In this document: in pieces, positions 24,141 to 35,873 of the stretch
Numbering within the stretch: position 1 is the first letter of the stretch
How the letters are laid out: each line of letters starts with the position of its first letter
NCBI GenBank assembly: GCA_947683425.1
Contig: CANTUQ010000070.1
Location: 3,126,001-3,190,000 of the forward strand
From: Excoecaria cochinchinensis
Lineage: Eukaryota > Streptophyta > Magnoliopsida > Malpighiales > Euphorbiaceae
Reading direction: 5' to 3'
Length of the DNA stretch: 64,000 nt
Translations under genes and position numbers: made by a program
The notes under the pieces: generated by a model
The model's input: the letters and a program-made list of their open reading frames with translations, nothing else
Database searches by the model: none
Told to the model about the DNA's origin: nothing

Positions 24141-25159
24141 TAAATAAACCTAAATCCCCAAAATCCTCTAACTCCCAAAAAAAAAAGGCAGAGACCGAGA
24201 GAACTAGAAATCCCTAATCCCCCTCAACTGGACGCGCCGCCTGCGATCTCCAGAGTTCTAATCGGCGATAGAACCCCCGTTGCTCCGTTGGTTTGTACCG
24301 TGCGATAGGTAATTTAGATTTAATTTTAACACATACTTGGTTTTAATTTTCCAGATGCTTGAAGGTCGATCTGTGAGGGTGTAGTTAACGCAAAATTGAT
24401 TGTAATTGTTGATGTTTCTTGCGAGATCGAAGACGTGAAGGGAGGAGGAAGGGCAACAGATCTGAGTCTCTGCCATCAGAAGCCAACTATCCGCATCTTA
24501 GCGTGAAGAAGGTATGTTGAATGTCATGAACCGTAAATTTTTTTCTTCTTCTTTATCTGTAACCTTCAATCAATTGATTTGTGTGATAATGGATTTGATA
24601 AACTATGTACACGTGAAATATGCCAAAAAACCAACTAGTTTGAAGGTCTGCTGCTTTATCTGTAACCTTCAGTTTACACTTGTTGAAGTTGAGATTATTT
24701 GCCCATTGAACTATGTATGCTGTTTTCTTAAATAATAATAATAATAATCCTTGTCTTTCATTTTCTAAAAATACTTGAAGAATATAGTTTCTTGTCTCTA
24801 ATACCAACAATACATGGATGGATGTGTATATATGGAAACTAATGTAATCCTACACAAAAATATAAGCATGCAATACAAATTCAAGAGTGTCAACATTTGA
24901 GGATGTTTGTAATATATAGCTTAGTGCTGGCTAAGATTGCAATGTTAGTTGGTCAAAATAAATTAGCGACTTCAGTTACCTTTAACTTTAGGGTCTTGAT
25001 ATCAATTAAATTAATTAATTATCATGAAAAGACTATTACACAAACTACTGAGATTAAATGTACAGGATGTAAAATTTATATTCCTTTGAATTTAGTTCAA
25101 TCCAATCCACAGAGTTTTGCTTTAGAAAAAGTCATCATTCCTGTTGACAAAAATATTTA

Positions 25160-25205
<46 letters not shown>

Positions 25206-26701
25206 TTGCCATATATAAAGAAAAATAGTTGCTTAAACAAAGTTAAATACATCATATGTAGAATAGACCCGATTCCCTTGGAGATCACAATTAACTACAG
25301 AATCAGAATTTGAAACCTGTTTTGGCACATTATGAGTTGCATCATTAGCCAACCACCACTACTTCACATTGAGTTTTTAAAACGCAACTTGATAGTGATG
25401 AAAGTGGGTGCCATGAACATTTGGAGCTTTGATTTTTCTAAACTTACTCTCCATGACCTGATATTCTTGTCTTAACTGCTTCTAAATTTATATGATTTTG
25501 TATATAGCTGAATTTAATAAAAAGGAAATTAAGGTACTTATATAATTATTTATTTCATGTACTAGTTACACATATTAACAAAACTATAGTTGATTCACAT
25601 GACATAATGTTTGAACTCAGTCCATATGATTTCTTACAGCATAAATAATTCAACATAATTATACCTTTTCAACATATACGATGATGATGTTATTGCTATT
25701 TATTATCATTAGTTAAAAAAATATGAATAAAACGGATTTTTCAGAACTTATATTTAATTCGTTTTCTAAGCCAATCAAAATTCTAGGATCCAGGGTTATA
25801 GGATGGAGATCGAAGGATTTCATTTTCTTCTTCAAATAAAGCAGTAGTAGATGACCTTCTATATAAAGGGTTTTATAAGTAGCTTTGTAATTGCAACTCA
25901 AAGATTTCATAAACATAACTCCCCTTGGTTCCCAAGTAATATATTTATTTCTTGAGAAACCAGTTCCCATGTTGTCCCTTTTCTTCTTTATCCTTATTGA
26001 TATTCTGTTTCCTCATCTGTTTGTTGTTTCTTTTGCTGTTCACAAAACTTGTTTCTTTGCTGTTCAAAATGAGCAAAGTTCTCTTCTGTGGTGGAAAGCT
26101 TCTCTTGACAATCAAAGCCAATCTGTCTTATCTTTAAGGGAACCAACCACCACTACTTTCAAATTGTGCACTTCCTCAACCACACAGAAAATTATTTTTA
26201 TATAATTGATAAAAAAAGCTTGATAGAAAAACCACAATCTATAAATGCATCCTAAACAATAAACAAGAATGCAGAAACTAGACACTGTAAGCAAAAGAAT
26301 CAACCATTTTCTGGGGTCTTTTTGTACTTCTCTAAATAGGCTTACCTTTACATTTTCCTTAGAAAAGCTTATTGAATCTATTGTACTAGGCAAAAATATC
26401 ATTTGATGACCAAAAATAGGATCCAAACCCAGCAGTAGTAGCCATGACAAATTTTATGTTTTCATTAGACTAAAGGCCTATATACTAAGCTTAGTATGAA
26501 CAATATAAACTTTAGGAATAAGCTTACTATATATTTACGTTAGTAGCTACATTTTTTTTTATTTATAATTCATTATGATTAATAGTTTTTGTAATAAAGA
26601 AAAATACGAATGAAGGTTGGAGGATTCTTTTATTTCTGTATAACTTAGAAACTAAACTTTGTTTTTTTCTTATTTTGTTAAAATGGAGGAATTCTTGTAT
26701 T
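24141..26701. other. CACTA 2 5' leader and intron region
   Basis: A GC-richer leader (24200-24310, with CGGCGATAGAACC) is followed by a GTAATTTAG-like donor; the rest is AT-rich. It includes a (TTA)n run near 25160-25204. No domain is recognised in the short open frames here. The transposase ATG is at 26702. Confidence 0.55.
25156..25204. repeat. (ATT)n microsatellite
   Basis: About fifteen ATT triplets in a row inside CACTA 2. They are absent from CACTA 1, which has a TA run in the same general region. Confidence 0.92.
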
Positions 26702-29700
26702 ATGGATTCCGTTGATCGTAGTTGGATGTATAATCTGCGGGATGCAAGTGGAAGGACTAATGCCTCATTTGTTTATGGAGTAGAAAATTTCATTAAATTC
26801 ACCACTTCTCATCCCGAAGAAATGAGTGGCGATCATATTAGGTGTCCATGCAAATAATGTGTGAACCACAAGTTTCATGATGCAAAAACAGTTATGAATC
26901 ATCTCTTTCGTAAGGGATTTGTTCGGGATTATTTAGTTTGGAATTGCCATGGGGAGACACATATTACTCCAAACGAGTTAAATTGGAATCTAGTAATGAA
27001 TGAATCGGTGGATGGTGGAGAGGTAAGAAATTCATATCAGCAAATGGTACTTGATGCCGCTGGGTCTAATTTTAATCCTGACAACCTTTGGCAATAATTT
27101 AATCCAGAAGGTCACACTACTTATAATCATGAACAAGTATCTCTGTCAAATCCTAACATACTTGGACCCTCAAATTTTTATGGAAATGGTATGGATGAGG
27201 CACCGAACCCACAATGTCAACAATTTTATGATCTTCTTGAATTTGGTAATGCAAAGTTGTATCCTGGTTGTGATAACCATTCACAGCTTTCAGTAGTTGC
27301 AAGGATGTTGCATGCCAAATCAGAATTTAATCTTTCAGAGAGGTTTTTTGATGCAAACATCCAACTGTTTAAAAAAGCTTTGCCTGAAGGTAACATATTG
27401 CCAAATAATTTTTACCAAACAAAAAGTCTTGTTAGAAGCTTGGGATTGCCAGTCCAAAAAATCGATTGTTATAACGAGGGATGCATGTTGTATTGGCATG
27501 AGGATGAAAACTTGACACAATGCAAGTTTTGTAATCACCCAAGATTCAAAATGCATGTCGGTTCCCGTAAGCAAAGGTTGAAAGCATAAAAAAATATGTA
27601 TTACTTTCCCCTAACACCCAGGCTAAAATGATTATATCAGTCAGAAGCGATAGCAAAACATATAAGATGGCATCATAATCATGTCCAAAATGATGGGGTT
27701 ATGCAGCATCCTTCTGACTCTCTAGCTTGGAATCATTTCAATGAAACTCATCCGTTATTTGCTGCTGAGACTAGAAATGCTAGGTTGGGGTTATGCACAG
27801 ATGGTTTTCAACCATTCAGACAATACGGGAGGAAATAATCATCATGGCCTGTTATAGTCACGCCTTACAACCTACCACCTTGGATGTGTATGAAGGAGGC
27901 TTATATGTTCCTAACTATTATTGTGCCAGGGCCCAATAATCCAAAGAAAAAAATTGATGTATATCTACAAGACTTGATTTATGAGTTGAACGAATTGTGG
28001 AATAGTGGGGTGTCAACATATGATGTGTCTACCAAGCAAAACTTTATGATGCGAGCTGCACTTATGTGGACAATCAGTGACTTTTCAGCATATTCAATGT
28101 TGTATGGTTGGAGTACATCTGGAAAATATGCATGCCCTTATTGTATGGAACATACCCAATCTTTTAGACTAGAGAGTGGTGGAAAGCAAACATGATTTGA
28201 TAATCATAGAAAATTTCTTCCTCATGATCACCCATTTAGGAGAAATAGGAGGAACTTTAGAGTCGGGCATGTTGAAATAATGCCACCGCCACCAATTAGA
28301 GACGGGGAAGAAATTCTATAAGAAATTGAGCAGTGGGGTCTAGTCAAAGCAACTGAGCTTGATGCAGACGAGATTAATGGGATCATATGTCAATCTTGTG
28401 GGTGGAGAAAACGAAGCATATTTTGGGATTTGCCTTATTGGAAAACAAACATGATAAGACACAATTTTAATGTAATGCATATTGAAAAAAATATTTTCGA
28501 CAATGTGATTAACACAGTCTTGAATATTAAAGGCAAAACCAAAGACAAAGCGAAAGCACGTTCCGATTTAGAGAGATCTTGTTGCCGTCCAGAGTTGTCA
28601 ATAGATCCAATCAGTGAAAAATATCCAAAAGCATGTTACACATTAGATAAAGAAGCAAAAAAAGAACTGTTTGATTGGTTAAAGGAACTTAAGTTTCCAG
28701 ATGGATATGTTTCAAATTTAAGTCATTGTATTGACATGGCGAAACTTAAATTATATGGCATGAAAAGCCATGATTGCCACATATTTATGCAACGATTGCT
28801 TCCTGTTGCCTTTCGTGAGTTACTTCCTGGAAATGTGTGGCAGGTCCTTACAGAGCCGAGCTTATTTTTTAGGGACTTGACATGCAGTGCTATCCGTGTC
28901 GAGGACATCGAGGCATTGGACTCCAACATCCCACAAATAATTTGCAAACTAGAAAAAATATTTCCTCTGTCTTTCTTTGACTCAATGGAGTACATAATGA
29001 TACACTTACCACATGAAGCAAGGGTTGTTGGACCTGTACAATATCGTTGGATGTATCAGTTTAAGAGGTAATTACTGCTTAATTTGAACATTATGGTAGT
29101 AAATAGGTATGAACAAATTAATGCATAAATTAATTATCTACATCCGCCATATGCAGGTACCTTTGAACTCTTAAAAAAAAGATTGGTAACAAGTTAACAT
29201 TAGAGGCATCTATTTGCAATGCATACTTACTCTCAGAATCCTCAAATTTTTTCTCGTATTACTTTGAACCTCATGTCAGTACCAGAAACCGACGTCCTTC
29301 TTGTAATGATGATGGAGATTGGGAGGAAAATATAAGTGGAAATTTAAAAATTTTCACTTAACCGGGCCGAACAAGCTCAGAAATTCGTAACTGAGCATTA
29401 ACATCTGAGGATTATAAGGCAGCTCATACTTATATTCTACTTAATTGCGAGGAAGTTTCTCCATTCTTGAGGTACATAATAATTATATATATGATTATGT
29501 TGCGAGATACACAGGGATTTTTGAATATGATTATTTTGTTTTTAATTTTTTTGGTAATGAAGTATATATTGCGATAACTTGGGAGAAGTATCCTGATCTT
29601 ACACCAAGTCAAATTGATGCAAATCTTGACAACTACTTTGCGGACTGGTTCGAATTATATGTAAGGCTTAAAAAATACATATTTATAACACATAAATGTT

Positions 29701-30474
29701 ATATAAGATGGTAATGATGATAACTTCACTATGTTTTATTTGAAGAGCAGGTCCGTTACAATGGAATTGAAAATGAATTCCTCACTAGTTTGTCACAAAA
29801 AATATTACGGAGAGTGAAGTGCTACTCGATCTACTTTGTCAATGGATACAAATTTCACACTAAAAGTCATGGTTCTGGGAGACATTCAATGAATAGTGGA
29901 GTTTGTGTAAAAGGGTCAAACTCAGTTGATAACGTTGGTGATTACTATGGATGGATTGAAGAGATTATAGAGATAGAGTCCATCGTTACTAATTAAATGA
30001 ACTGTATTATTCAAGTGTCATTGGTTTGATCCCACTTTATACATTGGTCTTAAGATTCACAGGCAATATAGACTTATTGATGTAAACCAGCATTATCGGT
30101 TCAACCAATATGAACCATTTATCCTAGCAATGTAAGCAACTCAAGTGTATTATGCAAGATATCTAGCTTTAAGATTAGATAAAGCTAACTGGTTAGCTAT
30201 GTTTTCGGTTAAACCGAGGGACTACATTGTGACATCAGATGTAAGAGATGACATTGCTACTACAGAATGTAATGCATTCCAAGTTGATGAAGTTACTATG
30301 CAAGATATAACAATGGATGCTTGTAATAAAGATGATATAGACTTGCGTGACCCTACGGGAGTGGTAATCGAAATTGATAACACTGATGAAATTGATCAAG
30401 AACTTAAAGTGGATGAGGAAGAGGAGGAATTTACAGATTACGATAGCAATGAGGATGCTGAAGAGGAATTTTAA
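26702..30474 (+). pseudogene. CACTA TNP2-type transposase (copy 2)
   Basis: Start M-D-S-V-D-R-S-W-M-Y-N-L. Domains in order: transposase-associated (to about 27000), TNP2 core (about 27420-28550; L-P-V-Q-K-I-D-C, L-C-T-D-G-F-Q-P-F, Y-A-C-P-Y-C-M-E-H-T), DUF4218-like (about 28690-29070; L-P-V-A-F-R-E-L-L-P; D-S-M-E-Y-I-M-I-H-L-P-H-E-A-R), DUF4216-like (about 29800-30100), and an acidic tail ending at TAA. The 213-residue block at 28430-29068 is open. Stops occur at, for example, P-C-K-TAA near 26855, K-A-TAA near 27587, and T-N-TAA near 29994. The enzyme would cut and move CACTA ends if intact; this copy is not intact. Confidence 0.88.
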
Positions 30475-30651
30475 AATTCATCATATAGTGACTAATTGAT
30501 TAATTGTAATTTTTAGAGGACCGTGTGTTAACTTATTAAACTTTTTTATTGCATATTTATTAGTTGATTCAAAAATAATGCTGATACACTTATCAAGTTA
30601 CCAGTTATACTTGTTAAACACATACATATATAGTTCACCATTATGCAAGTA

Positions 30652-33161
30652 TCGGTCGTGGTAGAGGTAGAGGGCTTACAGGTTGAGGATGTCGGGGAGG
30701 ACGATCTGAAGGGGATTTAACAACTCCACCGTTTGGAGATATGCCAGATATCCCTGGAGACCCCACATCCAGGAATGAACCATCACCTCGTATGACACTA
30801 ACGCCATCAGCATCAACCCCTAGTCCGCACACGGCCAACAGCAGTACATCTACTACATGTGAAGTGTCTTGTGAAAATATTAGTAGATTGTACATTACAG
30901 TAAATCAAAAGGGACTGTGAGTATTCACGCGTATAAATTGCGAATAAGTTATGAAAACATGTCTAAACACATTGCTTTTATACTATATACTTTTCAGGCT
31001 AGAACTGTCCTCCCAATGCTCTAGGATTATAACTAGCAGTTTCCATCAGCGGACAGACATTAATGGAGTCAGTTGGAAGGAGGCTGCTAGAAAAATCAAG
31101 GAGTTTTATTGGGGAGAATTCAAGGTATACGTATATATTTATTTGAAAATTAATTGTAATTTTTCATTACATATTTTATTATTCAATTTATATTAAATTA
31201 ATGTACGATTATAAACACTAATGAACCAATTGAAATAAAAATGCAGAAAAGGTGCCACTGGGATGCTAGTGTAAATGGTCTTGTAAGGGCAGGTTGGGAG
31301 ACAAAGGCTGCACAAAGATATAAAGATTATGTGTATCACATAAAGATCGTCAAGCAAAAGCCTAAAGATTTCCCAGAGGCTGCATGGAACCGGTGGAATC
31401 AGATTTTTAATCTTCCTCCACGCATTCAACTCTCTACTCAGAAAAAGATCAATCGTTATGGAGGGTCTGATCAATAAGGTTCTAGAATCATATACCGGTG
31501 GCACCATTTCTATTGGTGAGCATATCTCATGACTGGTAAGTACTTTAATTATAAGAGATTTAAATTATACTTTTATGTTATTGACTTTCAATTTGCATCT
31601 ATTTGCTAATAGATATGTTCATTTCAGTTTATTTCAAATGGTTTGCCTTTTGAATTTGGAATATATAGAACCAATCAACTATTGAAATTCATAGACATGT
31701 GAATTGTTTGACAATATATTGATTGATTGATATATGTAGAGGAGGATGAGAAAATTGTGTTGGAGTTTGTTGAGGAGATTGGAATAAATTTGTGATTTTT
31801 AGAAGTGTTAAATGGATTTTTCTTTACTAGATGATGGCAATAATATAGGGAGGTTATGCCAAAATTTTTATTGCTTTTTCTCAATTTTTCACTTTATATA
31901 TTTCTTTTGAAACAAATTTACCTTTCGAATATGGGTATTATAGAACCAATCAATTATTGAAATCCATAGACATGTGTATTGCTTAACAATATATTTATTG
32001 ATATATATATGTAAAGGAGGATGGAAAAATTGTGTTGGAGTTTTTTGAGGAGATTGGAATAAATTTGTGATTTTTAGAAGTGTTACATGGATTTTTCTTT
32101 ATAAGAGGATGGCAATAATATAGGGAGGTTATGCCAAAATTTTTATTGATTTTTCTCAATTTTTCACTTTATATATTTATTTTGAAACAAATTTACCTTT
32201 CGAATTTGGGTATTATAGAACCAATCAATTATTGAAATCCATAGACATGCATATTGCTTAACAATATATTGATTGATATATATATGTAAAGGAGGATGGG
32301 AAAATTGTGATGGAGTTTGTTGAGGAGATTGGAATAAATGTGATTTTTAGAAGTGTTAAATGGATTTTTCTTTACAGGAGGATGGCAATAATATAGGGAG
32401 GTTATGCCAAAATTTTTATTGAATTTTTGGAAATTGTTCACTTTATATATTCCAGTAAAATAGGATAACAACGGAAAATAATGCAAGTGCATGTTTCAAT
32501 AATGCATGAAAATATTTATCTTTTTAACTCGTAGTCATTTTTTCCGATAACTACTTTATACTGCACATGATATAGAAGAAGGAGTTGGGCCGACCTCCTA
32601 CAATTCCCGAGGCTTATCTGCATACACACACCATAAATCATAATGGGAAGACTTATATGGCGGATCGTAGCAGGGAGGTGCATGTAAGTAGCAAGTACTT
32701 TAGTAGTTACTCATGTTTTCAGTTATTCAAATGCTAAATTGTTGTAAATTATGTATTGTTTTTATATTTACGTTTATTTAATATTGTTGCAAGATAAGTC
32801 ATCCATTGATGAGTCGGAGTTATTTATCGAGGCAGCACGATGCAATTAAAAGAGAATAATATACGGTCTTGGCTAATGTGTGCCTCCTAGTATTTATCCA
32901 TCCGGTCCATCAAGCACTGCCGGTACAAGTACTGCCACTCATTCTGGTGGTACCTGCTTGACCAAGGAAGATGTCGAGGAGATTGTCGCACGGACTATTC
33001 GTTCGTTGCTTTCTCACTTGGCAGCTCAGCCACCAGCCACTCAGCCCAATACCACTACTGCATCACCCACACCACATGATGATATTGGCCCTTCAGGTGC
33101 ACATGGTCCAGACCCGCATAATGATTCTCATTTTGGTAATGGCGACAGTAATTCCAAATGA
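30652..33161 (+). pseudogene. CACTA second gene, Transposase_24 type (copy 2)
   Basis: The G-R-G-R-G-R-G-L-T-G start is present, but the ATG seen in copy 1 is ATC here. Exons include R-T-D-I-N-G-V-S-W-K-E-A-A-R-K-I (near 31050), K-R-C-H-W-D-A-S-V-N-G-L-V-R-A-G-W (31247), a K-E-L-G-R-P-P-T-I-P-E-A-Y segment (32578), and the last exon with C-L-T-K-E-D-V-E-E-I-V-A-R-T ending S-N-S-K then TGA. A tandem triplication lies in its intron region at 31630-32455. Non-functional as read. Confidence 0.75.
31630..32455 (+). repeat. 275-bp tandem repeat, about three units, carrying an exon
   Basis: GGAGGATG(A/G) followed by AAAATTGTG starts units at 31741, 32016 and 32291, a period of 275 bases. Each unit contains the short block GATGGCAATAATATAGGGAG. 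In CACTA 1 the matching sequence (minus strand near 13845) occurs once and looks like a small exon of the second gene. The third unit is partial. CACTA 1 has no such array. Confidence 0.88.
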
Positions 33162-33419
33162 CTTTACATATCTTTTTTTTTTTTATGATATTATTAGTAG
33201 TACATTATAAAGATATTTGTGTTACGAAAAATTTATATAATTTTCGAGTACTTTTAATTAGCTATACACTATGAATTAATATTAATTATATATGTTTTGG
33301 ATTATATGTTTATAAATTTGATCATAAGTTACATTTATATTCATATGAATGTTTATTTTTCTGTAATGCCTATATTAATTTATTTTATTGTTCAATGATA
33401 TCCATATAAAAAAAAACAG

Positions 33420-33898
33420 AATTGTAGTGACGGATTTGCGACAACAAAATCCGCCGCTAAACTTGCAAAATATAATATTAACATTAGCGACTGAATAACA
33501 ATTAGTCGCTAATAGTTAGAGACTGATTATTTTGAACGACAGTTCGTTGCTAAAGGTTTGATAGACAAATAGTGACTAAATATTGCGACTACATAATCAG
33601 TCGCTAATTGAATATATATAGCGACTGAATATTGCGACTAAATTTTCAGTTGCTAATTTACTTAAAACACATTCAGCGACTAATTTCATTTGTTTATTTG
33701 CGACTCATAGATAATACTATTAGCGACTAAATTTAGTCGCAAAAAATAGCGACTGTTTTCTGTTGTAGTCGCTAAGTTTGTTGCGACGACCGGAATTGCG
33801 ACATTTTGTCGTGCCGTCGTTATACGTAAATAGCGACTAAATTTTGCAAATTAGCGACTGAATCTGCAGTCACTAAATTGCCTCTTTTTTTTGTAGTG
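33420..33898. repeat. CACTA 2 subterminal array (3' end)
   Basis: About 480 bases of TTAGCGACTGAA, TTTAGTCGC and TAGCGACTAAAT words ending in the TTTTTTGTAGTG terminus. Confidence 0.88.
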
Positions 33899-34010
33899 AT
33901 AGGAGAACAATTAAGTGATTTGTTCATAAAAGCATTAATTGGTTCTAGAGTGGAATATTTGTGTAACAAAGTGGATATGATTAATATTTATGCTCTAACC
34001 TGAGAGGAAG
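33899..34010 (+). pseudogene. copia RNase H tail and polypurine tract
   Basis: The reading resumes after CACTA 2 as G-E-Q-L-S-D-L-F-I-K-A-L and C-N-K-V-D-M-I-N-I-Y-A, the standard C-terminal end of plant copia pol. A stop follows, then the purine run TGAGAGGAAG that directly abuts the 3' LTR. Confidence 0.88.
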
Positions 34011-34216
34011 TGTTACGAATATAATTGTACATGATATGATTTGTATAGTTGTACGTTATATTATTTCCTTGTTTAGATTATCATAATCATAGACAAGATT
34101 ATAAGTTAGTTTCCTTAGTTAGCTTCTCCTTGCATGTATAAATACCCATGAATTCTTCATTAGATAATACAGAAATTATTCTCTCCAATTCTTGTTTTGT
34201 TAGAACGATAAAGACA
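34011..34216 (+). repeat. copia 3' LTR
   Basis: Begins TGTTACGAATATAATTG straight after the polypurine tract. It contains TGTATAAATACC as a likely TATA box near 34136. The right limit is set at the last CA before homology to the OPR block starts at 34220; it is approximate, since no 5' LTR is available for comparison. Confidence 0.75.
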
Positions 34217-34925
34217 AAAGAGCATTTTCTCTATGCGCATGAAAACATTACATGTCTTAAACAACTTGGTGGCATTCTCCTTTTTTAAAACAACTTGGTA
34301 GTTTTGTTGTTTAAATGCTTGATGTGGGATTGTAGAAATTAATATGATAGCCATGTTTGCTCTAGAAATCTTTTGAATGGTTCATGTTATGACAAGCACA
34401 CTATTATAAGCACTAGAAGTGTGCACGGTTAGATCGGGTCAAAACCCTGCCCTACCCCAACAATTTAAATCAAAAATTTTGATATATTTTTTTAATTTGA
34501 GCCTATTTGATTTTTTCTTCTTCTTAAGATTAGTAATGAAATAATAATATTATAAAAGTTAATTTCATAAAAGAATATAATTTATTTTAACTTTATCCTA
34601 TAAAATTTTAAAAAATTAAATATTAAAAAATTTGTTGTTATATAATATTTATTTTAAATTGATAATTGACTATATTATTATGTTGGTTTTCATATTGATA
34701 TAAAATTCTTACTCGAATTATTATTGTTAAATTATTGGATAAAAAAAATCAAAATAATATAGCCTGAATTTATATAAAAAGAGAGTGAACTGAGAGTGAT
34801 ATGTGAATTGAAATAAGAAGAGTCGTTGGCAGGTCACGTCGGCATGCAGACTCATGTTCCTTCCAGCAAATTCACTTCAACTGCAGCCTTTTATTTAAAA
34901 AAAAAAAAAAAATCAGAAAATGACA

Positions 34926-35353
34926 GGATTAATTTTACTGGTGGTTATCGAACTTATACCAAAATTACGCAAAAGTAACTAAATAATTTTTTCTTTCAAA
35001 AAAGTCATTGAACTTAAAACTAATATACACAAAAGTCATTATGAACGGATTCCAGTCACTGAAAAATCTAACTGCTTAAAATCATTTCACTGATAGTTAT
35101 TGAACTTATACCAAAATTACACAAAAGTAACTACATAATTTTTTTTCTTTCAAAAAAGTCATTAAACTTAAAATTATTATACATAAAAGTCATTATGAAC
35201 AGATTCCGGCTAGGTTTCGGTGACCGAAATCCGTTTATAATGACTTTTGTGTATAAAAGTTTTAAGTTCAATGACTTTTTTGAAAGAAAAAATTATTTAG
35301 TTATTTTTACGTAATTTTGGTATAAGTTCGATAATTATAAGTGAAATCAACCC
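34926..35353. mobile_element. Mutator-like MITE with 9-bp target duplication
   Basis: Flanked by AAAATGACA on both sides (34917-34925 and 35354-35362). The ends are inverted: GGATTAATTTTACT at the left, and the reverse complement of the right end reads GGGTTGATTTCACT. The TIRs run on for about 100 bases through the TTATCGAACTTATACC and GTCATTGAACTTA words. The left arm is partly doubled in direct orientation (GAACTTATACCAAAATTAC at about 34950 and 35103). No coding capacity. The 9-bp duplication points to the MULE superfamily. Confidence 0.88.
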
Positions 35354-35362
35354 AAAATGACA

Positions 35363-35873
35363 TTATCAGTGCTTTTTTCTGTTAGAATGGATTTCACATC
35401 AGCATTTTAGTCATAAAAAAGGTACTATTTTGAAACAAAAATTTATAATCCTTTAGTTGACCCTACTTTAATAGAAAACGATATTATTATTACTATTTTT
35501 TTACACATTAAAAATTTAAATTCTTTTATTATTGTATCACATTCTTAAATACTTATTAAAATCGTTTCAATTATTAAAAAAAAAGCCAAAATATGATAAT
35601 GCAGCGTATAATTGGTATCAAAGATTGATAATGCAGCTTAGAGATATCCACAACTGGCATCAAAGATTGTGGCAGCAATTATTACCTGGCAGAGGTTCAT
35701 GTGATTCACATCACTAACTTTATTTCGAACTCTGACATCTTATAGCCATCACCTTGTGTTAAAACTTATTGATATAACACAAATACAATCTACCGTACAC
35801 CTTCACGCCAATTCTTGCCTATTATTGAAAGAATAACTTTGAAAATACAAGGTCCGATTCAACTACCAGAAAC
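35363..35873. other. 3' flank of OPR copy B
   Basis: AT-rich, homologous to 7300-7463 from about 35700 onward. A short imperfect direct repeat (TATCAAAGATTG, CATCAAAGATTG) lies near 35613-35670. No gene is seen. Confidence 0.5.

Larger units (their letters stand above)
23736..33898 (+). mobile_element. CACTA transposon 2 (plus orientation)
   Basis: Left end CACGACAAAAAAAAA (one change from CACTAC), right end TTTTTTTTGTAGTG. The flanking triplet is ATA on both sides, a perfect 3-bp target duplication. Length is 10163 bp. Its genes read on the plus strand, opposite to CACTA 1, and match those of CACTA 1 closely in order and sequence. It interrupts the copia RNase H reading frame. Confidence 0.94.
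10560..34216 (+). mobile_element. Ty1/copia element, 5'-truncated, with two CACTA insertions
   Basis: The copia order is protease, GAG-pre-integrase, integrase, reverse transcriptase, RNase H, polypurine tract and 3' LTR. The coding parts lie at 11205-12365, 21851-23735 and 33899-34000. The reading resumes in the right place after each CACTA insertion, which shows that the three pieces are one element. It has many stops and frameshifts. No 5' LTR is found; the left limit is where copia-like sequence first appears and is approximate. Confidence 0.85.
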
